A stretch of 32,843 nt of DNA from an uncultured Lachnospiraceae bacterium (lineage in GTDB: Bacteria > Bacillota > Clostridia > Lachnospirales > Lachnospiraceae). Position numbers and translations under genes: made by a program. Positions 14,209 through 22,773 of this stretch are shown one piece after another (the first letter of the stretch is position 1; each line of letters opens with the position of its first letter). The notes under the pieces are model-generated. The model had not been told where the DNA came from, did not search any database, and saw only the letters and a list, made by a program, of their open reading frames with translations. Where the stretch lies: contig CANQDT010000027.1 in the NCBI GenBank assembly GCA_947593735.1, positions 1 to 32,843 on the forward strand, written 5' to 3'.

Positions 14209-14694
14209 TTACGCGTCCGTTCCTTTTCCGCATCCTCCCCTGCAGGCGCAGGAATTTCGGAACGCAGGCTCCGTGATTTCCATTGGCAGATGCCGGATCC
14301 CCGCCTCCATCATTTCCTCGCCGGAAATATGAAATCCCAGTTTTTCATAGAATCCCGCCGCATGCGCCTGCGCGTGCACGACGACTTTTTCCGCTCCGCA
14401 CGCGAACGCCTTATCGAGCATCATCCGCACGGTAAAATCCCCGTAACCTTTGCCGCGCTCCGCCCGGCGGACGGCGATCCTGCCGATCAGCATCTGCCCC
14501 GGCTCCGCCAGCATCCGCCCGGTCGCGACCGGGCGGTCCGCGTCGTCATATACGACGATATGCATGGCATACTCGTCTTTTCCGTCAAATTCCAATTCGT
14601 CCGGGACGTGCTGTTCTTCCTGGAATACTTCTTTCCGGATCGCAAGGGCGTCGGCAATATCGCCGTCGCCCGCAATATATCTTCCCCTGATCAT
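14209..14694 (-). CDS. GNAT-family N-acetyltransferase
   Basis: A 161-residue GNAT enzyme that moves an acetyl group from acetyl-CoA to an unknown amine. The acetyl-CoA loop is visible as I-A-V-R-R-A-E-R-G-K-G-Y-G (R/Q-x-x-G-x-G/A type), then V-H-A-Q-A-H-A-A-G-F-Y-E-K-L-G-F, the usual C-terminal GNAT signature. The pattern resembles the ElaA/YjcF subgroup. A cysteine-rich tail (C-A-C-R-G-G-C-G) is unusual and could bind metal. Its ribosome site AGGAG overlaps the gatB stop (9 bp apart), so it is the last gene of the aspS-gatCAB operon, though no link to aminoacylation is known. Confidence 0.85.
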   Translation of the reverse strand: MIRGRYIAGDGDIADALAIRKEVFQEEQHVPDELEFDGKDEYAMHIVVYDDADRPVATGRMLAEPGQMLIGRIAVRRAERGKGYGDFTVRMMLDKAFACGAEKVVVHAQAHAAGFYEKLGFHISGEEMMEAGIRHLPMEITEPAFRNSCACRGGCGKGTDA

Positions 14695-14703
14695 ATCGCT
14701 CTC

Positions 14704-16143
14704 CTATGCCTGCTCAAGAATTTCTTTCAGGATCCGGTTGACCATGCCCGGATCCGCTTTTCCCTGCATTGCCTTCATGGTCTGACCGACAAGGAATCCC
14801 ATCGCCTTGGTTTTTCCACCCTTATAATCTTCGACCGACTGCGGATTCGCCGCGACTACCGCCTCGATCGCCGTGCGCAGCGCTCCCTCGTCGTTGACTG
14901 TCTTGAGGCCGTGTTCTTCCACATAGGATTCCGGATCGATATCGCTCTCAAAAATCCGTTGAAAGACGTCCTTGGCGACGCTGCGGTTGATCGATCCCTC
15001 TTTGATCAGCGCGATCAGTTTTGCCAGATTTTCCGGCGAAAACGTAATGTCCTCCGGCTCGATCTCCTTCTCTTTGACGAGCTTCATCGTCTCTCCCATC
15101 AGCCAGTTGGAGACTTCCTTCGGATCGCTCCCGCAGGCGATCGTGTCCTCAAAAAGATCGGCAAGGTGTTTGGAGCCGGTAATGATATCAATATCATAAT
15201 CCGGAATGTCGTATTCCGCTTTATACCGGATCTTTTTCTCGTCCCTCAGCTCCGGCTGCGCCGCCCGCACCCGTTCCAGCCATTCGTCCGATATGATGAT
15301 CGGTACGAGGTCCGGTTCCGGAAAATAGCGGTAATCCTGCGCGTCCTCTTTGGAGCGCATCGCGTACGAATATTCCTTGTTGTCGTCCCAGCGGCGCGTC
15401 TCCTGGATCACGGATTTTCCCATCTCAAGCAGCTCGATCTGCCGTTTTCTCTCGCCGTCTATCGCCCGCGCGATTGCCTTGAACGAATTGAGGTTTTTCA
15501 TCTCTGTCCTTGTGCCAAATTCCGCCGCGCCCATTTCCCGGACGGAAAGATTGACGTCCGCGCGCATTGAGCCCTCGTTCAGTTTGCAGTCGGAAGCTCC
15601 GAGATATTGGATGATGAGCCGCAGTTTTTCCAGATACGCGATGACTTCCTCCGCGGACCGCATATCCGGCTCGGAAACGATCTCGATCAGCGGGACACCC
15701 GAACGGTTAAAATCTACGAGCGTGCAGTCTTCCCACGGATCATGGACCAGCTTTCCCGCGTCCTCCTCCATATGGATCTCATGGATACCGATCGTTTTTT
15801 TGATCCCGCCCGTTTCGATCTCGATCCCGCCGTTCCGGCAGATCGGATAATACAGCTGGGAAATCTGATAATTCTGCGGGTTATCCGGATAAAAATAATT
15901 CTTCCGGTCAAATTTACAATTCTGCGTGATCGTGCAGTTGGTGGCAAGCCCGACCGCGATCGCGTATTCCACTACCTGTTTGTTCAATACCGGAAGGGAT
16001 CCCGGCATTCCGGTGCATACCGGGCAGGTATGTGTATTCGGTTCCCCGCCAAATTCGGTACTGCATCCGCAGAAGATCTTTGTTTTTGATGCCAGTTCCA
16101 CATGAACCTCCAGACCGATCACAGTCTCATATTGTTTGCTCAT
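14704..16143 (-). CDS. gatB: Asp-tRNA(Asn)/Glu-tRNA(Gln) amidotransferase subunit B
   Basis: A 479-residue GatB, the kinase and tRNA-binding subunit that phosphorylates the mischarged Asp or Glu and receives ammonia from GatA. Landmarks are Y-E-T-V-I-G-L-E-V-H-V-E-L at the start, the zinc-type cysteines in F-C-G-C ... H-T-C-P-V-C, K-N-Y-F-Y-P-D-N-P-Q-N-Y-Q-I-S-Q, and the YqeY-like C-terminal domain ending G-M-V-N-R-I-L-K-E-I-L. ATG 16143 overlaps the gatA stop (ATGA); an open frame upstream to 16290 is only gatA antiphase. The length is normal. Confidence 0.96.
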   Translation of the reverse strand: MSKQYETVIGLEVHVELASKTKIFCGCSTEFGGEPNTHTCPVCTGMPGSLPVLNKQVVEYAIAVGLATNCTITQNCKFDRKNYFYPDNPQNYQISQLYYPICRNGGIEIETGGIKKTIGIHEIHMEEDAGKLVHDPWEDCTLVDFNRSGVPLIEIVSEPDMRSAEEVIAYLEKLRLIIQYLGASDCKLNEGSMRADVNLSVREMGAAEFGTRTEMKNLNSFKAIARAIDGERKRQIELLEMGKSVIQETRRWDDNKEYSYAMRSKEDAQDYRYFPEPDLVPIIISDEWLERVRAAQPELRDEKKIRYKAEYDIPDYDIDIITGSKHLADLFEDTIACGSDPKEVSNWLMGETMKLVKEKEIEPEDITFSPENLAKLIALIKEGSINRSVAKDVFQRIFESDIDPESYVEEHGLKTVNDEGALRTAIEAVVAANPQSVEDYKGGKTKAMGFLVGQTMKAMQGKADPGMVNRILKEILEQA

Positions 16144-17615
16144 TTTGAATGCCTCCCTTCCGCAAGTTCCGGCTGTCCCCATGTTCTCGTTTTCTCGTAT
16201 GCGTATGCGGCGCGGATAATTTTTTTCTCCTGGAAAGAATCCCCGATCAGCTGCACGCCGATCGGCAGCCCTTCCGCGCTGCAGCCGCACGGGACGCTGA
16301 TCCCCGGCAATCCGGCAAGATTGACGGATACCGTATAAATATCGCCCAGATACATCCGGATCGGATCGCTCAGATTATCGCCCAGCTTCAGCGCCGTCGT
16401 CGGTGCGGTCGGTCCGAGGATCACGTCATATTGTTCAAACGCCCGGTCAAACGCCTGTTTGATCAACGCCTTTACTTTTAACGCCTTTACATAGTAGGCG
16501 TCGTAATATCCGGAGCTTAATACGAACGAGCCAAGCATGATCCGCCGTTTTACCTCCGCGCCGAATCCCTTTGACCGGGTCTTCTTGTACATATCATGAA
16601 GACCGTCAAATTCCGGGACGCGGAACCCATACTTGACGCCGTCGAACCGGGACAGGTTGGAGCTTGCTTCCGCGGAAGCAATGATATAATATGCCGGGAT
16701 CGCGTACTCGACCAGATTCAGGTCAAATTCTTCCACGTTCGCCCCTTTCTTCGCCAGCTCGTCCGCCGCCGCCAAAACAGCCGCTTTTACCTCCGGGTCA
16801 AGACCGTCGCCGAGATAGTCCCGCGGGATCCCGATCCTCATGCCCGCGACGTCGTCGACCAATGCCGACGTATAATCCGTCTCCGCCACATCGACGGAGG
16901 TGCTGTCTTTGATGTCGTGCGCAACGATCGTCTCCAAAATGGCGGCGCAGTCCGAAACGTCCCTGGCGATCGGTCCGATCTGATCCAGAGACGACCCGTA
17001 GGCGATCAGCCCGTAACGGGATACCGTCCCGTAGGTCGGTTTCATTCCGGTAACGCCGCAGAACGAAGCCGGCTGGCGGATCGATCCGCCGGTATCGGAG
17101 CCGAGGGCGTAAAAACATTCTCCCGCCGCGACCGCCGCCGCGGAGCCGCCGGAAGATCCGCCCGGCACACGGTCCAGGTTCCATGGATTTTTCGTCGCGC
17201 CGTAATAGGACGTCTCCGTCGTGCTTCCCATCGCAAATTCATCCATATTGGTTTTTCCAAGGATCACCGCCCCGGCATCTTCCAGCCGCTTTACCGCTGT
17301 AGCCGTATAGGTCGGAACAAAATTGCTTAATATTTTGGAGCTGCAGGAGGTCAGCGTTCCGGTTGTGCACATATTGTCCTTGATCGCGACAGGAACGCCG
17401 GCAAGCGGTCCGGTCAATTCCCCGGCTTCTATTTTTTTCTGCACTTCCTCCGCCCGCTCGATCGCTTTTTCCGGTTCCACCGTCACATAACAGTTTAACT
17501 CCTGCTCCAACGCCGAAATCTGCCCGAGCGAAGCATTCACGGCATCGACCGCAGTACATTCGCCCGCCCTGATCTTCCTGCCCAGTTCCAGGGCAGTCAT
17601 AGTTCGCATATCCAT
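16140..17615 (-). CDS. gatA: Asp-tRNA(Asn)/Glu-tRNA(Gln) amidotransferase subunit A
   Basis: A 491-residue amidase-signature enzyme that frees ammonia from glutamine or asparagine for GatB. The Ser-cisSer-Lys triad sits at the standard positions: K79 (P-V-A-I-K-D), S154 (P-G-G-S-S-G-G-S) and S178 (D-T-G-G-S-I-R-Q-P). AGGAGG lies 8 nt before the start. It follows gatC by 12 bp and overlaps gatB by 4 bp, so the subunits are probably made in step. Confidence 0.97.
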   Translation of the reverse strand: MDMRTMTALELGRKIRAGECTAVDAVNASLGQISALEQELNCYVTVEPEKAIERAEEVQKKIEAGELTGPLAGVPVAIKDNMCTTGTLTSCSSKILSNFVPTYTATAVKRLEDAGAVILGKTNMDEFAMGSTTETSYYGATKNPWNLDRVPGGSSGGSAAAVAAGECFYALGSDTGGSIRQPASFCGVTGMKPTYGTVSRYGLIAYGSSLDQIGPIARDVSDCAAILETIVAHDIKDSTSVDVAETDYTSALVDDVAGMRIGIPRDYLGDGLDPEVKAAVLAAADELAKKGANVEEFDLNLVEYAIPAYYIIASAEASSNLSRFDGVKYGFRVPEFDGLHDMYKKTRSKGFGAEVKRRIMLGSFVLSSGYYDAYYVKALKVKALIKQAFDRAFEQYDVILGPTAPTTALKLGDNLSDPIRMYLGDIYTVSVNLAGLPGISVPCGCSAEGLPIGVQLIGDSFQEKKIIRAAYAYEKTRTWGQPELAEGRHSK

Positions 17616-17627
17616 ATTCCGTTCCTC

Positions 17628-17921
17628 CTACTCTACCGTCTTCGGCACAACGAAGCATCCGTCTTTCTGCTTCGGCGCGTTCTGCAATATCTTTTTGCGG
17701 TCGTCCAGCGTCCGCTCCTCTACAATATCCTCGCGGAACACATTATGGATCGGCGATACATGGGACATTGCCTCCACGCCGTCCGTATCCAGCTCATTCA
17801 GCTTGTCGATATAGTCCAGCATATTGCCCATATCCGTCTTTGCCTGTTCTTTTTCCTGCTCGTCCAGATCGAGCTTCGCAAGAATCCCTACATAATCGAT
17901 CGTTTCATCCGAAATCCTCAT
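17628..17921 (-). CDS. gatC: Asp-tRNA(Asn)/Glu-tRNA(Gln) amidotransferase subunit C
   Basis: A 97-residue GatC, the small belt-like subunit that holds GatA and GatB together. The typical start I[15 protein letters not shown], the middle [16 protein letters not shown] and the R-E-D ending region are present. It lies 29 bp after aspS in the same operon. Confidence 0.95.
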   Translation of the reverse strand: MRISDETIDYVGILAKLDLDEQEKEQAKTDMGNMLDYIDKLNELDTDGVEAMSHVSPIHNVFREDIVEERTLDDRKKILQNAPKQKDGCFVVPKTVE

Positions 17922-17950
17922 TTTTTCTCCTTTCCGGCAGTATTTCTGCC

Positions 17951-19282
17951 CTACGGCTCCAGGCGGTTAATATCGCGCGGGAACATGGTCGCCTCCCGGA
18001 TATTGTCCTTATCAAGCAGCTTCATGGTCAGGCGCTCCAGCCCGATCCCGAGCCCGCCGTGCGGCGGCATCCCGTGTTTGTGCGCCATCAGATAGCTTTC
18101 AAATTCCGCCGGATCCATCCCTCGCTCTTTCATTTTCTCTATCTGCTCATGATAATCATGGATCCTCTGCCCTCCGGTCGTGATCTCGATCCCCTTAAAG
18201 AGCAGGTCAAAGCTCAGGGTAAAGGTTTTGTCCTCCGGATCATCCATCGCGTAAAACGGTCGTTTCTTTGACGGATAATGCGTGACAAATACAAATTCGC
18301 TTCCTGTTTTTTCTTTGTATAATTTTGAGATCAGTTCCTCTTCTTCCGGCTCCAGGTCGTACGGGTTGCGGATCGTCCGGTGATAATGCTCCGCGACCTC
18401 CTGCTTGGCGACGTCGAACCGGACCGCCGGAATATTCCCCGCGTCCGGAAGCGTAACGCCGAGAATTTTGATCTCCCTCGCGTAACATTCGGAAAGCAGC
18501 TTCATGACATACTGAAGCATCCCCGCCTCCATTGCCATGATATCCTCAAAGCTGTCGATAAAGCCCATCTCAAAATCCATGGACATATATTCGTTGATAT
18601 GTCTTTTTGTGCTGTGTTTTTCCGCCCGGAATACCGGTCCCGTCTCAAATACGCGGTCGTAGACCGGGATCATCATCTGCTTGTATGTCTGAGGGCTCTG
18701 CGCGAGAAACGCTTTTTTCTTAAAATATTCCAGCTTGAATACATTGGAGCCTCCCTCCGCCCCCGCCGCGACGATTTTGGGCGTATGGATCTCCGTAAAG
18801 CCCTGCTGAAACAGGAAATCCCGGAAACCGCGGATGATCCCCTCCTGGATCCGGAAGATCGCCCGTTCCCGTATGTTGCGCAGTGAAACGGGACGCAGGT
18901 CCAGCTTTGTCTCAAGCGTTTCTTTCAGCTTCCATTTCCCGACCGCGATCGGCATCTGCGCCGCCGGCTGCGACAGGATCCGGACAGAAGCCGCGCGGAC
19001 TTCAAATCCGTTTGGCGCGCGGTCTTCCCGCTGCGCGGTTCCCTCGATCTCAACTGCCGTTCCCTCATGCAGATCTTTTCGGTCAAATTCGGTTTCCCCT
19101 TTCGTGAATACCGTCTGGACAAGGCCCTCCCTTTTGCGCAGGACGACAAAGGAAAACTCGCCCATATCCCTGATCGTATGGACCGTTCCATTCATTTTGA
19201 TCGGGCAGCCGTATAATTCCTGTTCCAGTATCTGGCTGATCTCAACCGTTCCGGACGGCTGCACTCCTGTAATCATTTTCAT
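17951..19282 (-). CDS. aspS: Non-discriminating aspartyl-tRNA synthetase (archaeal-type, AspS2)
   Basis: A 443-residue class IIb synthetase: OB-fold anticodon domain (about 15-110), then the catalytic domain with motif 2 around [21 protein letters not shown] and motif 3 [12 protein letters not shown]. It lacks the bacterial-type GAD insertion, and the length fits the archaeal-type AspRS found as a second copy in clostridia. Placed directly before gatCAB, it very likely charges tRNA(Asn) with Asp, which GatCAB then amidates to Asn-tRNA(Asn). AsnRS is the alternative from sequence alone, but an operon with GatCAB favours AspRS2. AAGGAG precedes ATG 19282. Controlled by the T-box leader upstream. 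Confidence 0.88.
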   Translation of the reverse strand: MKMITGVQPSGTVEISQILEQELYGCPIKMNGTVHTIRDMGEFSFVVLRKREGLVQTVFTKGETEFDRKDLHEGTAVEIEGTAQREDRAPNGFEVRAASVRILSQPAAQMPIAVGKWKLKETLETKLDLRPVSLRNIRERAIFRIQEGIIRGFRDFLFQQGFTEIHTPKIVAAGAEGGSNVFKLEYFKKKAFLAQSPQTYKQMMIPVYDRVFETGPVFRAEKHSTKRHINEYMSMDFEMGFIDSFEDIMAMEAGMLQYVMKLLSECYAREIKILGVTLPDAGNIPAVRFDVAKQEVAEHYHRTIRNPYDLEPEEEELISKLYKEKTGSEFVFVTHYPSKKRPFYAMDDPEDKTFTLSFDLLFKGIEITTGGQRIHDYHEQIEKMKERGMDPAEFESYLMAHKHGMPPHGGLGIGLERLTMKLLDKDNIREATMFPRDINRLEP

Positions 19283-19387
19283 AATCTCAACTCCTTTTGG
19301 TTTCTTTCCGGCGGGGCAGCGGCTCGTTTTTCCGAAGAACTTCGATACAACAGGAAGTGCCGGTAGAATTTCCCATTGTCCGGAGGC

Positions 19388-19426
19388 TTTTTATGTCACA
19401 GGACGAAATTTCCTGTGACATAAAAA
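19388..19426 (-). repeat. 16-bp perfect inverted repeat after the T-box terminator
   Basis: Arms TTTTTATGTCACAGGA (19388-19403) and TCCTGTGACATAAAAA (19411-19426) with a 7-nt loop. The first arm, in RNA sense, begins inside the U-run of the T-box terminator. It may be a second terminator, an mRNA 5' protecting hairpin or an operator. No function is shown by sequence. Confidence 0.6.
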
Positions 19427-19427
19427 A

Positions 19428-19676
19428 TCCCGGAGTATGCTGTTCTTACTCCGGGACGAATATCTGCCATATCCGCGGTACCACCCGCTTTGATGCCATA
19501 CGGCATCCTCTCATCTCCCGGTAACGTCGGGCATACGGAACCACCTACTCGTTTTTCAATGGTTCAGCTCGGAAGTGTTCCGTCGGCAAGGTGTTCCCGA
19601 AAGGCTCTCAGCCCGCGGCGCTCTCTCTCTGTCCGGATCCTTTTGCTCCCAGTCTTCGTCTCCGCTTTTTACTACG
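19428..19676 (-). promoter_or_regulatory. T-box riboswitch controlling aspS-gatCAB
   Basis: The conserved T-box core GGTGGTACCGCG is on the minus strand (19474-19485). It is followed by a terminator with a 10-bp stem (19447-19456 with 19428-19437) and a U6 run. Stem I features are present upstream (an A-G-rich bulge, then GGCTGAGAGCC). The likely specifier is in GGAACAC at 19577-19580 (minus GAAC), which contains overlapping GAA (Glu) and AAC (Asn) codons; a GAC lies just before it. A leader with overlapping Glu/Asn specifiers has been described for the same operon in Clostridium acetobutylicum. Uncharged tRNA(Asn) would pair here and prevent termination. Confidence 0.9.
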
Positions 19677-19680
19677 GTTT

Positions 19681-19709
19681 AGTCTAGCATGGCAGCCGTT
19701 TAATGTCAA
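19681..19709 (-). promoter_or_regulatory. SigA-type promoter of the T-box/aspS operon
   Basis: Minus-strand TTGACA (19704-19709), 17 bp, TAGACT (19681-19686). The -35 box overlaps the TGA stop of the upstream aminotransferase gene. Confidence 0.75.
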
Positions 19710-20797
19710 TTCTTTTTCGAAAGATTTCGTATCGTTTCCCTCAGCGCTTCCACTGTTTTTTCCACCAGCTCCCTGCGCGCGTTCGCTCCCATATGCCCGA
19801 TCCGGATCACCTTGTCCTGCAAGACCCCAAAGGACCCGGCAAGTAAAATCCCGTGCTGTTTTTCCATACGGTCCAGGATCGCTTTCGCCGTCATGCCCTC
19901 CGGCACTTCAAACACCGTGACGGTATCGGAAAATCCGGATTCCAGGTACAGCGACAGTCCCATCTCCCGGAGCGATTCCCGGACATATGCCGCCAGCTCC
20001 CTGTGCCGGCGCAGGATTTCCTTATCCTGCGCGATCGCGTCCACAGCGGCGCGAAGCCCCATAATGTCGCTCGCCGGCATCGTATAGGGAAACCACTGCT
20101 TCTCATAATATCCCTCAAAAACAGCCAGATTGCAGTAGAAAGAAGCGATCGGGGTTTTCCGGTTTTTCATAGCCGCTTTCGCGTCCTCGCTTACCGTAAC
20201 AAACGTAAGTCCGGGAGGCGCGGATACCGCTTTCTGGGAACCGCCGCAAAGCAGGTCGATCTCCCAGTCGTCCGCCCGGACTTCGTTCCCGATCATGCCG
20301 GAAACGGAATCCACTACGGTCAGGATCCCATATTTTTTTAACAGCGGGCAGATGGCGGAAATATCGTTTAACACGCCGCTCGGCGTATCGCAGTGAACGA
20401 CCGTCGCGTACTTATAATCATGGTCGCGCTCCAGAAATGCTTCCAATTCTTCCACCGGAAACGCGTTGCGGTAATCCGTCGTATACATTGTCGGGATTCC
20501 TCCATATAAGGTAACAAAGTCCTGGAACCCCGCGCCGTAAATGCCGTTGTCCAATACCAGGACACGGTCGCCCGGCTCGGTCAGGGACGCGCACGCCGCT
20601 TCCAGCCCCAGGATCCCCTCCCCGCTCAGAATAAGGGTTTCCTTTTCCGTATGCAGGATCGCGCTGATGCGTTCGCATGTCTCCCTGTAATAGTCATAAA
20701 ATTCCGGATCAAGATCCGAGTTTCGGAATGGCAGGCTTCTCGCTTTTCTGACCGGTTCCTCGACCTGCGTCGGTCCCGGCGTCATCATCTGATACAT
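19706..20797 (-). CDS. Class V aminotransferase (alanine-glyoxylate / serine-pyruvate type)
   Basis: A 363-residue PLP enzyme of fold type I. It begins M-M-T-P-G-P-T-Q-V, the substrate-end motif of the alanine-glyoxylate aminotransferase group, has D-S-V-S-G-M-I-G (PLP aspartate) and the PLP lysine in G-G-S-Q-K-A-V-S-A-P-P-G, and ends with G-H-M-G. Likely reactions are transamination of alanine, serine or phosphonate-derived amines with pyruvate or glyoxylate; neighbours do not narrow it down. ATG 20797 is supported by AAAGGAGG upstream. It is transcribed alone, from a -10 TATAAT on the minus strand (20883-20888) beside repeated GGTCAG sequences. Confidence 0.85.
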   Translation of the reverse strand: MYQMMTPGPTQVEEPVRKARSLPFRNSDLDPEFYDYYRETCERISAILHTEKETLILSGEGILGLEAACASLTEPGDRVLVLDNGIYGAGFQDFVTLYGGIPTMYTTDYRNAFPVEELEAFLERDHDYKYATVVHCDTPSGVLNDISAICPLLKKYGILTVVDSVSGMIGNEVRADDWEIDLLCGGSQKAVSAPPGLTFVTVSEDAKAAMKNRKTPIASFYCNLAVFEGYYEKQWFPYTMPASDIMGLRAAVDAIAQDKEILRRHRELAAYVRESLREMGLSLYLESGFSDTVTVFEVPEGMTAKAILDRMEKQHGILLAGSFGVLQDKVIRIGHMGANARRELVEKTVEALRETIRNLSKKN

Positions 20798-20882
20798 TGT
20801 TCGTTTTCCTCCTTTTCCCATAACAGCTATCGCCAGCTCCGGACGGTCATCCGATCTCCGGCGAACAATCACTATGAACAGG

Positions 20883-20941
20883 ATTATAGCACATTCTGAC
20901 CTTATTTAAATGGTCAGTTTTGATTTATTTATCAGGGTCAG
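20883..20941. promoter_or_regulatory. Minus-strand -10 box and GGTCAG repeats in divergent promoter region
   Basis: Minus-strand TATAAT (20883-20888) with no good -35 serves the aminotransferase gene. CTGACC (20896-20901) and GGTCAG (20912-20917) form an inverted repeat covering the spacer/-35 area, and GGTCAG recurs at 20936-20941. A regulator binding here could act on both divergent genes. Confidence 0.5.
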
Positions 20942-20954
20942 ATTGAAATGTCCC

Positions 20955-20983
20955 TTGTTTTCTTTCCCCGGTCATGCTACACT
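20955..20983 (+). promoter_or_regulatory. Promoter of the small membrane protein gene
   Basis: TTGTTT (20955-20960), 17 bp, TACACT (20978-20983), 25 bp before the start codon. Confidence 0.55.
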
Positions 20984-21008
20984 ACAGAAAAAAGAAAGGA
21001 ACGATACT

Positions 21009-21200
21009 ATGAACCGTCGTCTGAAATCCATTCTGAGCATTCTGTGTATTCTCATCATCATCGGACTTCTTGCCGCCACGATCGTCCTCGCGATAAAAGG
21101 AAGCCCAAACTTTATGGGAATGTTGGCGCTTACCATCATTTTCCCCATCTTTGTCTGGGCTATGGTACATTTTTATAAATTTTTTAAAAATGACAGGTAA
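21009..21200 (+). CDS. Small two-helix membrane protein, unknown function
   Basis: A 63-residue protein with two hydrophobic helices (about 8-29 and 36-55), a basic N-terminus (M-N-R-R-L-K) and a basic C-terminus (K-F-F-K-N-D-R), so both ends probably face the cytoplasm. AAAGGA lies 8 nt before ATG 21009, and a promoter with 17-bp spacing precedes it. I do not recognise a family. It overlaps the 3' end of rarA on the other strand by 28 bp. Confidence 0.65.
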   Translation: MNRRLKSILSILCILIIIGLLAATIVLAIKGSPNFMGMLALTIIFPIFVWAMVHFYKFFKNDR

Positions 21201-22492
21201 TCCGATACTGTCTTTTCATATCCCTGTGAAGTAGGAAAATAAAACTGTTTGTCCCGTATCTCATCCGGCAGATACTGCTGCTTCACATAGTGATAAGGAA
21301 AATCATGGGCGTACTGATAACCGATCCCATGTCCCAGTTTTTCCGCCCCTTTGTAATGGGCGTCCTTCAGATGATTCGGCGGCGCTCCGGTTCTGGTCGT
21401 ATGGACCGTGGAAAGCGCCCGTTCGACCGCGAGATAAGAAGCGTTGCTCTTGGGCGCTGTCGCCACATAGACCGCGGCTTCCGCCAGAATGATCCGCGCC
21501 TCCGGCATCCCGATCCGCTCAACCGCCTGCGCGCAGGAAACGGCGACCGTGATCGCGTTCGGATCCGCCATCCCAACGTCCTCGCAGGCACAGATCATGA
21601 TCCGCCGCGCTATAAATGTCACGCTTTCCCCCGCGTCGATCATCTTTGCCAGATAAAAAACTGCCGCGTCCGGATCCGACCCCCGCATACTTTTAATAAA
21701 AGCGGAAATGATGTCGTAATGATTATCCCCGTTTTTATCATATCGGAACGCCCGCTTCTGGATACACTCCTCCGCGACGGGCAGGGTGATATGGATGATC
21801 CCGTCTTCGCTCCGCTCGGTCGTCAGGATACCGAGCTCGATCGCGTTGAGCGCGCTCCTCGCGTCCCCCTCCGCCATATCGGCAAGAAAATCAAGCGCTT
21901 CCTCCGTGATATCCGCATGGTAGCTCCCCATGCCTTTTTCCTCATCCGTGACCGCCCTGCGCAGCAATATTTTGATATCATCCTTTTCCAGCAATTTCAG
22001 TTCAAAAATATTGGACCGGGAAATCAGCGCCCCGTTTACTTCAAAATACGGATTTTCCGTCGTCGCCCCGATCAGTATGATCGTTCCGTCCTCCACAAAG
22101 GGAAGCAGATAGTCCTGCTGCGCTTTATTGAACCGATGGATCTCGTCGATGAACAGGATGGTGCGCTTCCGGTACATTCCCAGATTTTCTTTGGCGCGCT
22201 GCACCGCCAGCTCCATTTCTTTTTTGCCGGAAGTGGTCGCGTTCATCTGCACAAACAGGGAACTCGTCGTATTGGCGATCACCATCGCCAGTGTCGTTTT
22301 TCCGGTTCCCGGCGGCCCGTAGAAAATAATGGAACTGAGTTTATCCGCTTTGATCGCCCGGTACAGCAGCTTGTCCTTTCCGATGATATGCTGCTGTCCC
22401 ACAACCTCGTCGATCGTAACCGGGCGAAGGCGCCCCGCCAGCGGGGACTCTTTTTCCTGATCATTTTCTCTTATGTAATCAAATAAATCCAT
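21173..22492 (-). CDS. rarA: Replication-associated recombination protein A (AAA+ ATPase)
   Basis: A 439-residue RarA/MgsA, a clamp-loader-like AAA+ protein that acts at stalled replication forks. Walker A is G-P-P-G-T-G-K-T (59-66), Walker B I-L-F-I-D-E-I-H (112-119), sensor 1 region G-A-T-T-E-N-P, and the C-terminal tetramerisation part has A-R-R-I-M-I-C-A-C-E-D-V-G-M-A-D-P. The start at 22492 has GGAGG upstream; the extra 39 codons further up run into the divergent DUF4250 gene region. The length is normal. Confidence 0.95.
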   Translation of the reverse strand: MDLFDYIRENDQEKESPLAGRLRPVTIDEVVGQQHIIGKDKLLYRAIKADKLSSIIFYGPPGTGKTTLAMVIANTTSSLFVQMNATTSGKKEMELAVQRAKENLGMYRKRTILFIDEIHRFNKAQQDYLLPFVEDGTIILIGATTENPYFEVNGALISRSNIFELKLLEKDDIKILLRRAVTDEEKGMGSYHADITEEALDFLADMAEGDARSALNAIELGILTTERSEDGIIHITLPVAEECIQKRAFRYDKNGDNHYDIISAFIKSMRGSDPDAAVFYLAKMIDAGESVTFIARRIMICACEDVGMADPNAITVAVSCAQAVERIGMPEARIILAEAAVYVATAPKSNASYLAVERALSTVHTTRTGAPPNHLKDAHYKGAEKLGHGIGYQYAHDFPYHYVKQQYLPDEIRDKQFYFPTSQGYEKTVSDYLSFLKNL

Positions 22493-22510
22493 ATTGTCCT
22501 CCAAAATCTT

Positions 22511-22539
22511 TTGAAAAAAACCATATTCTGTGATATCAT
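22511..22539 (+). promoter_or_regulatory. Promoter of the DUF4250 gene
   Basis: TTGAAA (22511-22516), 17 bp, TATCAT (22534-22539), 39 bp before the ATG, in the gap divergent from rarA. Confidence 0.6.
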
Positions 22540-22578
22540 GGCTTTGCAGTCCACAAAACAGAAAAAGGAGCAAATGCC

Positions 22579-22773
22579 ATGCAGGAACGAAATCAGTTAC
22601 GGATCCCAAACGATCCTATGATCCTGTTAAGCTTCATCAATATGAAGCTCCGGGATTTTTATGAGAGCTTCGAGGAGCTCTGTCTCGATCTTGAAGTGGA
22701 ACCGGAAGACGTCCGGAGAAAACTCAATCAGATCGGATATGAATATAATGAAACGCTCAACAAATTTGTATGA
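22579..22773 (+). CDS. DUF4250 domain-containing small protein
   Basis: A 64-residue soluble protein covering the whole DUF4250 domain: N-D-P-M-I-L-L-S-F-I-N-M-K-L-R-D-F-Y-E-S-F-E-E-L-C, then a second helical unit ending Y-E-Y-N-E-T-L-N-K-F-V. The helix-turn-helix-like layout could bind DNA or a partner, but no function is known. GGAG lies 9 nt upstream. It overlaps the 3' end of yigZ by 17 bp on the opposite strand. Confidence 0.85.
   Translation: MQERNQLRIPNDPMILLSFINMKLRDFYESFEELCLDLEVEPEDVRRKLNQIGYEYNETLNKFV

Noticed and set aside
14173-15570. A 465-codon plus-strand open frame across the GNAT and gatB genes.
   Set aside because: Shadow of two clear minus-strand genes.
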